In this document: positions 1-7,126 of the stretch, in pieces
Position numbering within the stretch: the stretch's first letter is position 1
Layout: every line of letters starts with the position of its first letter
DNA from: Clostridiales bacterium UBA1390
GTDB lineage: Bacteria > Bacillota > Clostridia > Lachnospirales > Bianqueaceae
Direction of reading: 5' to 3'
DNA: 14,211 nt
NCBI GenBank assembly: GCA_002305315.1
Contig: DBQQ01000025.1
Span: 1 to 14,211, forward strand
The notes under the pieces: generated by a model
Seen by the model: only the letters and a program-made list of their open reading frames with translations
Databases searched by the model: none
What the model was told of the DNA's origin: nothing
Program-made: the position numbers and the translations under genes

Positions 1-186
1 CGTACAGTCGGGGTAGTTGGGACAATCCGTATGATATGGACAGCCAGCCAGGTCAGAGTCCTGTGATATCATCGAAGAGGTATCGGTATAGGAAGCCAGT
101 TCGACAGAGTCGGTTTCTGCGGCAGGCAGAAAAGTGGAACCTACCATGGCAAGTGCCAGAAAAATAGAATAAAATGGTGCAAACAT
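1..186 (-). CDS. Secreted Cys-rich protein of unknown function (partial, N-terminus only)
   Basis: An open frame runs leftward off the window edge for 62 codons without a stop. The ATG at 184-186 is preceded by AGGAGG eight bases upstream, which fixes the start. The first ~24 residues (MFAPFYSIFLALAMVGSTFL, then PAAE) form a hydrophobic stretch ending in small residues, like a Sec signal peptide. After a Ser/Thr/Asp-rich linker the visible part ends in GCPYHTDCPNYPDCT, with three Cys and one His in close spacing; this could bind metal or form disulfides. I do not recognise the family. The gene lies downstream of rpmB in the same direction, but the hairpin terminator at 301-337 separates them. 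The secretion call is inferred from composition only. The C-terminal part lies outside the window. Confidence 0.6.
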   Translation of the reverse strand, partial: MFAPFYSIFLALAMVGSTFLPAAETDSVELASYTDTSSMISQDSDLAGCPYHTDCPNYPDCT

Positions 187-300
187 GAGGAATACCTCCT
201 GAAATAAGATTTGGCTTTTCAGCCATTCACTTATAATACGTTTCAGAAGGTCGGATCCTTTCATTGGATTTCATTTTTTTAGAAAAAAGGGAGAGAAGTA

Positions 301-337
301 AAAAAGCGTGCCCATCTACCGATGGTCACGCTTTTTT
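301..337. terminator. Bidirectional hairpin terminator after rpmB
   Basis: AAAAAGCGTG (301-310) pairs with CACGCTTTTT (327-336). An inner CCATC/GATGG stem (312-316 / 321-325) closes a TACC loop, with one C/T mismatch. A-run before and T-run after make it able to work on both strands; it lies 9 bases beyond the rpmB stop codon on the minus strand. Confidence 0.8.
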
Positions 338-345
338 TGCCTACA

Positions 346-531
346 TTACGCACGAGTAATGACGTTCGACTTCAAGCAGTTCGCACATACATGAAGAGTC
401 TTGGGAGAGCCGTCAACAATCGCCTTCACGGTGCGGATATTGGGCTTCCACATTTTGTTGGATCTTCTATGAGAGTGGCTTACCTTAATGCCGAAGTGTA
501 CTCCTTTTTCGCAGATATCGCATTTTGCCAT
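346..531 (-). CDS. rpmB: 50S ribosomal protein L28
   Basis: The 61-residue product starts MAKCDICEKGVHFGIKVSHS and ends in VCANCLKSNVITRA. This is the usual length and sequence of bacterial L28, a large-subunit ribosomal protein. It is the zinc-ribbon (C+) form: CDIC at residues 4-7 and CANC near the C-terminus supply two CxxC pairs. The start is taken at the ATG at 529-531 because GAAGGAGGTG lies about ten bases upstream. A GTG 21 bases further upstream is in frame but overlaps that ribosome site. The gene has its own promoter (608-636), diverging from the asp23-like operon promoter, and ends at the hairpin at 301-337. The rpmB next to asp23-like/fakA/recG arrangement is common in Firmicutes. 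Confidence 0.97.
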   Translation of the reverse strand: MAKCDICEKGVHFGIKVSHSHRRSNKMWKPNIRTVKAIVDGSPKTLHVCANCLKSNVITRA

Positions 532-607
532 AACGCACTGCACCTCCTTCACTCGACTATTGCACAGGCCCCTTGGAATTCACCATGCTCCAAATTGCAA
601 CGTTTAT

Positions 608-636
608 ATTCTAACAGAAAAGCCTCAGAAATGCAA
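608..636 (-). promoter_or_regulatory. Vegetative promoter of rpmB
   Basis: On the minus strand the -35 is TTGCAT (631-636) and the -10 is TAGAAT (608-613), separated by exactly 17 bases. It points at rpmB with a leader of about 70 bases. Good match to sigma-A consensus. Confidence 0.7.
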
Positions 637-685
637 GTAAAAAATCAAGATTTTGGAGAAAATTTTAAGAAGGAGCCGGAAAAGG

Positions 686-714
686 TTGCAGGATCTTATT
701 TTCTGTGATATGAT
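686..714 (+). promoter_or_regulatory. Vegetative promoter of the asp23-like / fakA / recG operon
   Basis: -35 TTGCAG (686-691), 17-base spacer, -10 TATGAT (709-714). It lies 70 bases before the first start codon. Transcription would begin at about 720, which is where the leader hairpin starts. Confidence 0.7.
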
Positions 715-719
715 TAGAG

Positions 720-741
720 AACACCATGGGTTCATGGTGTT
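720..741 (+). promoter_or_regulatory. Perfect 9-bp hairpin at the 5' end of the operon leader
   Basis: AACACCATG (720-728) and CATGGTGTT (733-741) are exact inverted repeats around a GGTT loop. No T-run follows, so it is not a terminator. It lies at or just after the predicted transcription start, so it could be a 5'-end mRNA stabiliser or an operator; the role is inferred. Confidence 0.55.
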
Positions 742-783
742 TGAGGTGTGATAAAATACGGCCAAACAAAAGGAGGGCACAAG

Positions 784-1152
784 ATGGCTGCAAGGATTCA
801 GACGGAGTTTGGTAATATTTTAATTGATAACGAAGTGATCGCCAGAGTCGCAGGACTCGCGGCAATTGAGTGTTATGGCGTAGTGGGTATGGCGTCTATC
901 AATGTGAAGGATGGTATCGTGCAGCTTTTATTGGGAGACAGCCTGACCAAGGGGATTCGCGTAGAGGTGGATCCGGAAGGCGGCGTGACGCTGGAGTTTC
1001 ATATCATCGTAGAGTATGGTACCAAGATTTCTGCGATTGCGGATAATTTGATCAGTACTGTACGGTATCGGGTTTCGGATATGCTGGGCATTGAAGTATC
1101 CCATGTGGATATTTTTGTCGAGGGAGTCCGGGTGGACGGCAGCGAGAAATAA
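784..1152 (+). CDS. Asp23/Gls24-family (DUF322) envelope stress protein, YloU-like
   Basis: The product has 122 residues. It begins MAARIQTEFGNILIDNEVIA and continues with IECYGVVGMAS and a C-terminal amphipathic segment (RYRVSDMLGIEVSHVDIFVE). This is the compact alpha/beta pattern of the Asp23/Gls24 family (alkaline-shock proteins). YloU of Bacillus subtilis has the same neighbourhood. The ATG at 784 is chosen because AAAGGAGGG ends seven bases upstream; an in-frame ATG at 748 has no such site. It is the first gene of an operon with fakA-like (27-base gap) and recG. Family members associate with the membrane and cell envelope, but the exact biochemical role of this paralog is not established from sequence. 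Confidence 0.9.
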   Translation: MAARIQTEFGNILIDNEVIARVAGLAAIECYGVVGMASINVKDGIVQLLLGDSLTKGIRVEVDPEGGVTLEFHIIVEYGTKISAIADNLISTVRYRVSDMLGIEVSHVDIFVEGVRVDGSEK

Positions 1153-1179
1153 CAAAAGTATGTTGCATGGGAGGATTAT

Positions 1180-2862
1180 GTGTTGAGTAACCGATTGGAT
1201 GCAGAACAATTCCGTCGTATGATCGTAGCGGGCGCAAACCGGCTGGAGGCAAACAAGAAGGAAGTAGATGAGCTCAACGTATTTCCGGTTCCAGACGGAG
1301 ATACGGGTACAAATATGTCTTTGACGGTGATGTCTGCCGCAAGGGAAGTTTTAAAGGCTGGGGACGATGCCAGCGTGGAAGTTGTAGCGAAAGCGCTGTC
1401 TTCCGGGGCGCTTCGTGGAGCCAGGGGCAATTCGGGCGTCATTGTGTCTCAGCTTTTTAGAGGTATGTATCGCGGATTGAAGGGAACGGAGGAGATTGAT
1501 GCCGCTGCGTGGGCAAACGCGATGCGTCAAGGTGTTGAGACTGCCTATAAAGCGGTTATGCGTCCCAAGGAGGGAACGATTCTGACGGTGGCCAGAGGCA
1601 TGGCAGAAGCTGCGGTAGATGCAGCCATCGAAGAAGAGGATCTGGCAGAGCTTCTGAAGTTGGTGATCGAGCGCGGAGAAGAAGTTCTGGAGAAGACGCC
1701 GGATATGCTTCCGGTTCTGAAGGAAGCGGGCGTGGTGGACGCAGGCGGAAAGGGACTCCTTTATATTTATAAAGGTATGTACGAAGCATTGACCGATGAA
1801 AACGTAAGCTTGGAGCTTACGGATACCACCGCAGTGAAGAAGGAAGAGCCGGCAGAGGTGAAGGCGCCGGGGCAGGCTCAAGCGGCATTTGATACTGAGA
1901 GCATCACCTATGGCTACTGCACGGAGTTTATCGTACACTGTGCCCAAGCGGAGCAGCATGAGGAGATGATGCGGGCCTATTTGAGCAGTATCGGAGACTC
2001 TCTGGTGGTTGTGGCGGATGACGACTTGATCAAGATTCATGTGCATACTAATGATCCGGGATTGGCGATTCAGAAGGGCCTGAGTATTGGATATCTGAGC
2101 AATATGAAGATTGACAATATGAGGCTGCAGCATCAGAATCTGTTGATGCAGGAGATGCCGCAAGAGGCAGAAGCGCCTGAAAAGGAGGCGCCGGCGGAGC
2201 ATAAGGAGTTTGGTTTCATTGCGGTCTCCATGGGAGAGGGCCTGACCAAGATTTTGAAAGAGCTTGGTGTGGATCAGGTGATCACAGGAGGCCAGACGAT
2301 GAATCCCAGTACAGAGGATGTATTGAACGCCATCGAGAAGATCAATGCGGATCATATCTTCATTCTGCCCAATAATAAAAATATCATCTTGGCAGCGCAG
2401 CAGGCTGCGGCGCTGATTCAGGATAAGGAAATCCTCGTTGTGCAGACGCGTAATGTACCGCAGGGGATCACCGCGATGTTGAATTTTGCCTCAGATTTTT
2501 CGGCAGAGGAGAATCTGAAGATGATGGAAGAGGCGATTCAGGAAGTGCATACGGGAATGACCACCTTTGCGATTCGGGATACACATTTAGGTGATTTTGA
2601 GATTCATAAAGATGATATCCTGGGCATGCTGGATGGAGAGCTGAGTGTGGTAGATCGGGATGTGGATGTGGTATCCAAAGAACTGATTGATCGCCTGGTG
2701 GAGATGGATAAGGAGCTTTTCACCGTGTATTACGGCGAAGATGCGACGCCGGATTCCGCACAGGCTCTCGCGGACTATATCATGCAGAAGATGCCGGATG
2801 GAGAAGTTGAAGTGCATGATGGCGGACAGCCGTTGTATCATTATATCATTTCGGCAGAGTAA
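1180..2862 (+). CDS. fakA: DAK2-domain fatty acid kinase-like protein (FakA/YloV family)
   Basis: The product has 560 residues, close to YloV/FakA (~550). The N-terminal DhaL/DAK2 ATP-binding domain (about 10-200) shows NVFPVPDGDTGTNM at 33-46, with Asp39 and Asp41 as Mg-nucleotide ligands. It also has GARGNSGVIVSQLFRG (80-95) and VVDAGGKGLL (185-194). A middle domain (about 235-320) and a C-terminal FakB/DegV-like-fold region (about 345-560) follow, joined by Glu/Pro/Ala-rich linkers. FakA phosphorylates fatty acids held by a FakB (DegV-type) partner to acyl phosphate for phospholipid synthesis; no FakB gene is in the window. The start is GTG at 1180 or TTG at 1183: GGGAGG lies five bases before the first and eight before the second. 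I give the GTG. The function is from family knowledge. Confidence 0.9.
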   Translation: MLSNRLDAEQFRRMIVAGANRLEANKKEVDELNVFPVPDGDTGTNMSLTVMSAAREVLKAGDDASVEVVAKALSSGALRGARGNSGVIVSQLFRGMYRGLKGTEEIDAAAWANAMRQGVETAYKAVMRPKEGTILTVARGMAEAAVDAAIEEEDLAELLKLVIERGEEVLEKTPDMLPVLKEAGVVDAGGKGLLYIYKGMYEALTDENVSLELTDTTAVKKEEPAEVKAPGQAQAAFDTESITYGYCTEFIVHCAQAEQHEEMMRAYLSSIGDSLVVVADDDLIKIHVHTNDPGLAIQKGLSIGYLSNMKIDNMRLQHQNLLMQEMPQEAEAPEKEAPAEHKEFGFIAVSMGEGLTKILKELGVDQVITGGQTMNPSTEDVLNAIEKINADHIFILPNNKNIILAAQQAAALIQDKEILVVQTRNVPQGITAMLNFASDFSAEENLKMMEEAIQEVHTGMTTFAIRDTHLGDFEIHKDDILGMLDGELSVVDRDVDVVSKELIDRLVEMDKELFTVYYGEDATPDSAQALADYIMQKMPDGEVEVHDGGQPLYHYIISAE

Positions 2863-2943
2863 GAGCGTTTTAGCCGTGTCGGGAGAGGGCTGCCGAAGAG
2901 CGACCGTTCCCCGGATGCAGCAGAATTAGAATAGGAGGTTGCC

Positions 2944-4983
2944 GTGACAGAGAGAGTAACGGCGCTGACCGAGTTAAAAGGCGTGGGCCATGCACGGGCA
3001 CAGGCCTTTTTTCGTATCGGTATCGAGAGCGCGGAGGATTTGATCGGGTATTATCCGAGAGATTATGAGGACAGGCGGGAATTCACCCCGATTGCGCAGA
3101 TCCAGCGGGGCCAGTCGGTGATGATTCGGGCCCAGCTCTTAAATACGCCGACCACGTTTCGAAAAGGAAGATTGACCATCACGCGGGCCCGAGCGGCGGA
3201 TGCCAGCGGCAGCATTCAGTTAGTCTGGTTTAATCAGGCATATCTGACGAAAACGCTCCAGGCGGGCCTGATCTATGTGTTTGTGGGAAAGGCGGATCAT
3301 AAGTATAATACGCTGTCGTTGATCTCGCCCAAGTTTCATAAGGGGTTGGAAGAAGAGCGGGGCATCCTGCCGATCTATCCGCTGGGAGAGGGCCTGACAC
3401 AGACGATTCTGCGGCAGACGATGCGGCAGGCTTTGGAACAGGTGGGCAGACAGGAGTATATGCCGCAGGAGATCAGGAGTCACTACGGACTCTGCGAATA
3501 TAATTATGCCGTGAATCAGATCCATTTTCCGGATAGTTATGAGAGTCTGGATCTGGCCAGGCATCGTCTCATCTTTGACGAGCTATTTATGCTTCGCCTC
3601 GCGCTGGCACAGCTTCGAAACCAGCGTATGCTGGATAAAAAGGGATTTCGAATCGCTGCGGCGCCGGATGAAGCGAGGCTGCGCAAAAATTTCGGATTTG
3701 CTTTGACAGGCGCGCAGGAAAGGACCTGGCAGGAGATTTTGGCGGATCTTTCCTCCGATAAGGCCATGAACCGCCTGGTGCAGGGGGATGTGGGATCCGG
3801 TAAGACAGCGGTGGCCATGCTGGCTCTGTTTGCGGTGGCCCGCAGCGGACGGCAGGGCGCGATGATGGCGCCGACTGAAGTTCTGGCGGCCCAACATTAT
3901 GAGAGTGCAGTGAAGCTCATGGAACCGTTGGGAGTCCGCGTGGGGTTCCTGGCCGGATCGCTGACGGCCAAGCAGCGGAGAGACATCTACGAGCGCATTC
4001 AGCTGGGATTGATTGATGTCATTATTGGGACACATGCTCTCATTCAGGAAGGAGTGGAGTATGCGCGTCTGGGACTGGTGATCACGGACGAACAGCATCG
4101 TTTTGGAGTTCGTCAGCGGGCGGCGCTGGCGGCGAAGAGTGAGATGCCCAATGTGCTTGTCATGACGGCCACGCCGATTCCCAGGACACTGGCCATGGTG
4201 CTATATGGCGACATGGACGTTTCGGTGCTGGATGAAAAGCCGCCGGGCCGGACTCCTGTTAAGACCTATTGTGTGAACTACTCCTATGAAGAGAGAATTT
4301 ACAAATTCATAGATAAGCAGGTAGAGGCCGGTCATCAGGTCTATGTGATCTGTCCCGCGGTAGAAGAGGGAGAAACCGGCGATCTTCATTCGGTGCTGGA
4401 ACTCGGCGAGTACATGAGAAAAGTGGTCTTTCCCAGGCGTACGGTAGGAATCCTGTACGGCAGCATGAAGGCGGCAGAAAAAGATCGTATCATGCAGGAG
4501 TTTTATGAGGGAAAGATCCAGATTTTAGTCTCTACGACGGTGGTAGAAGTTGGAGTCAACGTACCCAATGCTACATTGATGGTGGTAGAAAATGCGGAGC
4601 GTTTTGGATTGGCGCAGCTGCATCAGTTGCGGGGGCGTGTAGGGCGCGGCGCGGCAGAATCCTACTGTGTTCTGATTACGGATGCCGTGCAGCCGCTCAC
4701 CAGACAGCGCATGAAGGTACTGACGGATTCGGAGGACGGTTTCTGGATTGCCGAAGAGGACTTGAGACTGCGCGGCGCGGGTGATGTATTTGGACTGCGG
4801 CAGCATGGCCTGCCGGAACTGCGGCTCGCGGATCTGGGGCGGGACCTGCCCACTCTGCGAGAAGCCGGCGAGGCGGTGAACCAATTGCTGCAGGCAGATC
4901 CAGATCTTCGCCAAGAGGGGCACGGGCTCTTAAAAGAGCAGGCAGACCATTATATGGAAAGAGGAAAAGACCTGGCGCTATAA
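2944..4983 (+). CDS. recG: ATP-dependent DNA helicase RecG
   Basis: The product has 679 residues; Bacillus RecG has about 680. RecG is a superfamily-2 helicase that remodels stalled replication forks and Holliday junctions. The N-terminal wedge/OB region spans about 56-150. The helicase core has Walker A GDVGSGKT at 281-288, motif II DEQH at 382-385 (the RecG form of DExH) and TATPIPRTLA at 408-417. Motif VI, QLRGRVGRG, and the RecG-specific C-terminal RLRGAGDVFGLRQHG follow. The start is GTG at 2944, with AGGAGG seven bases upstream. It is third in the operon, after an 81-base gap that holds nothing I can identify. It ends before the terminator at 5007-5045. Confidence 0.97.
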   Translation: MTERVTALTELKGVGHARAQAFFRIGIESAEDLIGYYPRDYEDRREFTPIAQIQRGQSVMIRAQLLNTPTTFRKGRLTITRARAADASGSIQLVWFNQAYLTKTLQAGLIYVFVGKADHKYNTLSLISPKFHKGLEEERGILPIYPLGEGLTQTILRQTMRQALEQVGRQEYMPQEIRSHYGLCEYNYAVNQIHFPDSYESLDLARHRLIFDELFMLRLALAQLRNQRMLDKKGFRIAAAPDEARLRKNFGFALTGAQERTWQEILADLSSDKAMNRLVQGDVGSGKTAVAMLALFAVARSGRQGAMMAPTEVLAAQHYESAVKLMEPLGVRVGFLAGSLTAKQRRDIYERIQLGLIDVIIGTHALIQEGVEYARLGLVITDEQHRFGVRQRAALAAKSEMPNVLVMTATPIPRTLAMVLYGDMDVSVLDEKPPGRTPVKTYCVNYSYEERIYKFIDKQVEAGHQVYVICPAVEEGETGDLHSVLELGEYMRKVVFPRRTVGILYGSMKAAEKDRIMQEFYEGKIQILVSTTVVEVGVNVPNATLMVVENAERFGLAQLHQLRGRVGRGAAESYCVLITDAVQPLTRQRMKVLTDSEDGFWIAEEDLRLRGAGDVFGLRQHGLPELRLADLGRDLPTLREAGEAVNQLLQADPDLRQEGHGLLKEQADHYMERGKDLAL

Positions 4984-5006
4984 ACAAATGAGAAACGTAT
5001 GCAGAG

Positions 5007-5045
5007 AAGGAGCTGACGCCCCCCAAGGGTCGCCAGCTCCTTTTT
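5007..5045 (+). terminator. Terminator after recG
   Basis: AAGGAGCTG (5007-5015) pairs with CAGCTCCTT (5034-5042), with a partly paired GC-rich interior and TTTTT at 5041-5045. Convergent with the spore-protein gene; the U-run is good only for the plus strand. Confidence 0.75.
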
Positions 5046-5050
5046 GATAA

Positions 5051-5251
5051 TTAATAACGGCCGCCGGACATCTCCTGTTCAGCCTTTTCGATCATCTTTT
5101 TCACCATATATCCGCCAACATAACCATTCTGTGCGGAAGTCAGGTCACCATTATAACCCTGCTTCAAGGGCACGCCAATCTCGTTGGCAACTTCGTACTT
5201 AAACTTTTCCAGAGCTTCCTGAGCCTGGGGAACGACTGCCTTATTAGACAT
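5051..5251 (-). CDS. Alpha/beta-type small acid-soluble spore protein (SASP)
   Basis: The product has 66 residues. It contains the two family signatures: an N-terminal helix with ALEKFKYEVANEIGVPL, and the C-terminal NGYVGGYMVKKMIEKAEQ. These proteins coat DNA in the dormant spore, protect it from UV and desiccation damage, and are later cut by the GPR protease within the KYE-(V/I)A-(N/S)E-type site visible here. ATG at 5249-5251 is chosen because AAGGAGG ends eight bases upstream; the longer in-frame extension lacks a ribosome site. It has its own sigma-G-like promoter (5345-5374) and a structured leader. Its presence indicates a spore former. Confidence 0.95.
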   Translation of the reverse strand: MSNKAVVPQAQEALEKFKYEVANEIGVPLKQGYNGDLTSAQNGYVGGYMVKKMIEKAEQEMSGGRY

Positions 5252-5274
5252 TTGAGTATCCTCCTTGTTCTGTA

Positions 5275-5315
5275 TGAGGCTTCTTTTAGAAGTCTCGTCT
5301 TTTATTGAAGCCTCA
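5275..5315 (-). promoter_or_regulatory. Leader stem-loop of the spore-protein mRNA
   Basis: TGAGGCTTC (5275-5283) and GAAGCCTCA (5307-5315) are perfect 9-bp inverted repeats with a 23-base loop, inside the predicted leader and ending about 24 bases before the start codon. A further GGCTTCA (5334-5340) can pair with TGAAGCC at 5306-5312, giving a competing stem. Confidence 0.5.
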
Positions 5316-5344
5316 CACAACATATTGCGTTTTGGCTTCAGTCA

Positions 5345-5374
5345 TAGGATGACCGAAAACAAGAGGAATATGAA
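5345..5374 (-). promoter_or_regulatory. Sigma-G/F-like forespore promoter of the SASP gene
   Basis: On the minus strand, TTCATA (5369-5374), a 17-base spacer and CATCCTA (5345-5351). The -10 fits the forespore CATNHTA pattern exactly; the -35 fits GHATR with one mismatch. No sigma-A -10 fits the nearby TTGACA (5375-5380). Confidence 0.55.
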
Positions 5375-5470
5375 TGTCAATTTATGGTGATTCTTCGTGT
5401 CTTTCAAATTTGTAAGAATCTGATTTTAATTGTAAGCCCATTCGATGGTGTCCCTTTTTTAAAAATGATA

Positions 5471-5479
5471 TGCTATAGA
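5471..5479 (+). promoter_or_regulatory. Extended -10 promoter of the glycosyltransferase gene
   Basis: TGCTATAGA is a TGn-extended -10 about 34 bases before the start codon. No good -35 is seen 17 bases upstream. Confidence 0.45.
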
Positions 5480-5512
5480 TGTCAGGAAAATCAAAGAAAG
5501 GAGAATCCGACG

Positions 5513-6187
5513 ATGAAGCTTTTGAAATGGCTGCTGATTGTATGCGCGGCAGGTATGGTGGTAGGGGGAGGCTATGTATGCGTAAAAGGGTATTCTCTGC
5601 TCGATCAGGCACTGTCCAGCGAGAGCCTGGAAGATAAGATCGACGAACTGAGGCAGAAAGACGGCTATACTTCACTGGCGGAACTGCCGGATACCTATCT
5701 GCAGGCGGTTGTGGCTGTCGAGGATCACCGGTTTTACTCTCATCATGGAGTCGACTGGAGATCCATTCTGCGGGCCTGCTGGAATAATCTGAAAGCAGGG
5801 GAAATCGTGGAGGGCGGTAGTACGATTACGCAGCAGCTGGCGAGAAACCTATACTTAAATCAGGATCAGACACTGTCCAGAAAAGTGGCGGAGGCACTCT
5901 TGGCCTGGCAGTTGGAAGATCAATATGACAAAGAGGAAATCCTGGAGTTCTATGTGAATATCATATATTTTGGAGATGGGTATTACGGAGTAGGAGATGC
6001 CTGCCGAGGATATTTTCACAAGGAGCCCAGTCAGATGAATGAGGATGAATGTACCATGCTGGCAGGAATTCCGAATGCTCCTTCCGTATATGCGCCCACG
6101 GTGAACCCGGAGCTGGCGCTGGAACGTCAGGAGCAGGTAGAATCCTGCATGGAACAGTATGTGCAGGAAGGAAAGGAGGCGGCATAA
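5513..6187 (+). CDS. Monofunctional peptidoglycan glycosyltransferase (GT51 family)
   Basis: The product has 224 residues, the size of a stand-alone GT51 enzyme, with no transpeptidase domain. It polymerises lipid II into glycan strands at the outer face of the membrane. One N-terminal membrane anchor (about 4-24) is followed by the GT51 motifs: AVEDHRFYSHHGVDW (68-82) with catalytic Glu70, EGGSTITQQLARNL (100-113), and SRKVAEALLA (122-131) with the second acidic residue Glu127. EEILEFYVNIIYFGDGYYGV (141-160) and a final APSVYAP follow. ATG at 5513 has AAAGGAG upstream; the open frame further upstream has no ribosome site. A 39-residue membrane protein gene starts one base after its stop codon. 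Confidence 0.93.
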   Translation: MKLLKWLLIVCAAGMVVGGGYVCVKGYSLLDQALSSESLEDKIDELRQKDGYTSLAELPDTYLQAVVAVEDHRFYSHHGVDWRSILRACWNNLKAGEIVEGGSTITQQLARNLYLNQDQTLSRKVAEALLAWQLEDQYDKEEILEFYVNIIYFGDGYYGVGDACRGYFHKEPSQMNEDECTMLAGIPNAPSVYAPTVNPELALERQEQVESCMEQYVQEGKEAA

Positions 6188-6188
6188 A

Positions 6189-6308
6189 ATGAAAGATTGG
6201 ATCATCCGTTTTTGGATGCCCATTGTATTGATCATCTGCGGGATTATTGCGATTGTGAGAATCCGCAAGTCTATTCGAGAGGACAATCGGGACTGGTGGG
6301 AAGAATAA
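6189..6308 (+). CDS. Small single-helix membrane protein
   Basis: A 39-residue frame starts one base after the glycosyltransferase stop. It has AAAGGAGG nine bases before its ATG, which is strong evidence that it is translated. The sequence is MKDWIIRFWM, a hydrophobic helix PIVLIICGIIAIV, then a basic/acidic tail RIRKSIREDNRDWWEE. The positive charges after the helix suggest the C-terminus stays in the cytoplasm. I do not recognise a family. Being translationally linked to a GT51 enzyme, it might be a partner or regulator of that enzyme, but this is inference from position. It is short enough to be missed by gene finders. Confidence 0.7.
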   Translation: MKDWIIRFWMPIVLIICGIIAIVRIRKSIREDNRDWWEE

Positions 6309-6333
6309 GAAAAAACATCTGATATCGTGTAAC

Positions 6334-6398
6334 AAATGCCGGCGCTTTTATGTTGACTTTGAGAGAGTTTAATATGACACGTCGGCATTTTTATATTC
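6334..6398 (+). terminator. Probable terminator with an unusually long loop
   Basis: AAATGCCGGCG (6334-6344) pairs with CGTCGGCATTT (6380-6390), 11 bp with one G-U pair, enclosing a 35-base A/T-rich loop. T-rich sequence follows (TTTATATTCTTG). It lies after the small membrane-protein gene. Confidence 0.5.
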
Positions 6399-6440
6399 TT
6401 GTTTTTACAAAAAGCGTACAGAATCTTTACATAAGGTCAG

Positions 6441-6446
6441 TATAAT
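6441..6446 (+). promoter_or_regulatory. Candidate -10 box for the flavodoxin-like gene
   Basis: A consensus TATAAT lies 78 bases before the start codon. The sequence 17 bases upstream (ACAGAA) is a poor -35; two TTTACA motifs nearby (one only nine bases away) are badly spaced. Confidence 0.4.
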
Positions 6447-6524
6447 AGAAGGGACAGTTGGAATACATCTATTTTCGAAAGCATTCAATAGGCTGTATGA
6501 AAAGCGGCTAATGGGGGGAAACCT

Positions 6525-7061
6525 ATGGAAACGCAAATTATTTATGGAAGCCAGTATGGGGCAGCAAAGCGATATGCGCATCGAATGGCGGAACGGACAG
6601 GGATTCCGATGATACCTTATGATAAGGCAGAGGATCTGACAGGATGCAGTACCATCATTTATATCGGAGGGCTATATGCGGGAGGAGTTCTGGGATTGGC
6701 CAGGACGATGCGTAATCCTAATTTTAAGCCCAAACGGTGGTTCCTGATTACGGTGGGAGTATCCGACCCGCAGGACGAGGAGACGAGACGGGCGATACGA
6801 GAACAGCTGCAGAAACAGATTCCACAGGAGTGGTTTTCCAAGGCACAGATTTTTCATCTGCGCGGAGCCTTGGACTATGAGGCACTCAAACCATCCCATC
6901 GGATTCTCATGTCGCTCTTATATCACAGAACCAAGAAACAGGACGCAGAAACACTTTCTGCTGAGGATAGAGCGTTTTTGGAAACATATCAAAAGAAGGT
7001 GGATTTTGTTGACTTGAATCAGCTGGAACCGATCCTGGAACAGATTCAAAATGAGTTGTGA
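6525..7061 (+). CDS. Flavodoxin-fold protein (Flavodoxin_5 / HemG-like)
   Basis: The product has 178 residues. The N-terminus METQIIYGSQYGAAKRYAHR has the flavodoxin phosphate-loop pattern (Y-x-S-x-x-G followed by a helix). Next come a Tyr/Gly-rich strand (IIYIGGLYAGGVLGLA), where FMN-contacting loops are expected, and WFLITVGVSDP. It resembles the Flavodoxin_5 group, which includes menaquinone-dependent protoporphyrinogen oxidase HemG and many uncharacterised clostridial proteins, so the substrate is not predictable. The ATG at 6525 is six bases after a GGGGGG run acting as the ribosome site. It appears monocistronic and is convergent with nrdD. The activase NrdG needs a low-potential electron donor such as flavodoxin, but a link to this protein is only speculation. 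Confidence 0.75.
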   Translation: METQIIYGSQYGAAKRYAHRMAERTGIPMIPYDKAEDLTGCSTIIYIGGLYAGGVLGLARTMRNPNFKPKRWFLITVGVSDPQDEETRRAIREQLQKQIPQEWFSKAQIFHLRGALDYEALKPSHRILMSLLYHRTKKQDAETLSAEDRAFLETYQKKVDFVDLNQLEPILEQIQNEL

Positions 7062-7086
7062 GAGAGAATCCTATAAGAATTAGCAA

Positions 7087-7126
7087 AGGAGTGCCGCTCC
7101 ATCAATGGAACGACACTCCTATTTTT
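7087..7126. terminator. Terminator between flavodoxin-like gene and nrdD
   Basis: AGGAGTG (7087-7093) pairs with CACTCCT (7114-7120); an inner TCCA/TGGA stem continues it. TTTTT at 7122-7126 serves the plus strand and overlaps the nrdD stop codon; the minus-strand tail is only moderately U-rich. Confidence 0.7.

Noticed and set aside
322..708. Plus-strand open frame across rpmB
   Set aside because: It is antisense to L28 and to its promoter, and has no ribosome site.
1351..2355. Long (334-codon) minus-strand open frame across fakA
   Set aside because: It is antisense to a clearly conserved DAK2 protein, has no ribosome site and its translation is rich in His/Leu/Arg with no domain pattern.
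6352..6377. Promoter TTGACT ... TAATAT inside the long terminator loop
   Set aside because: The gap between the hexamers is only about 11 bases, too short for a sigma-A promoter.
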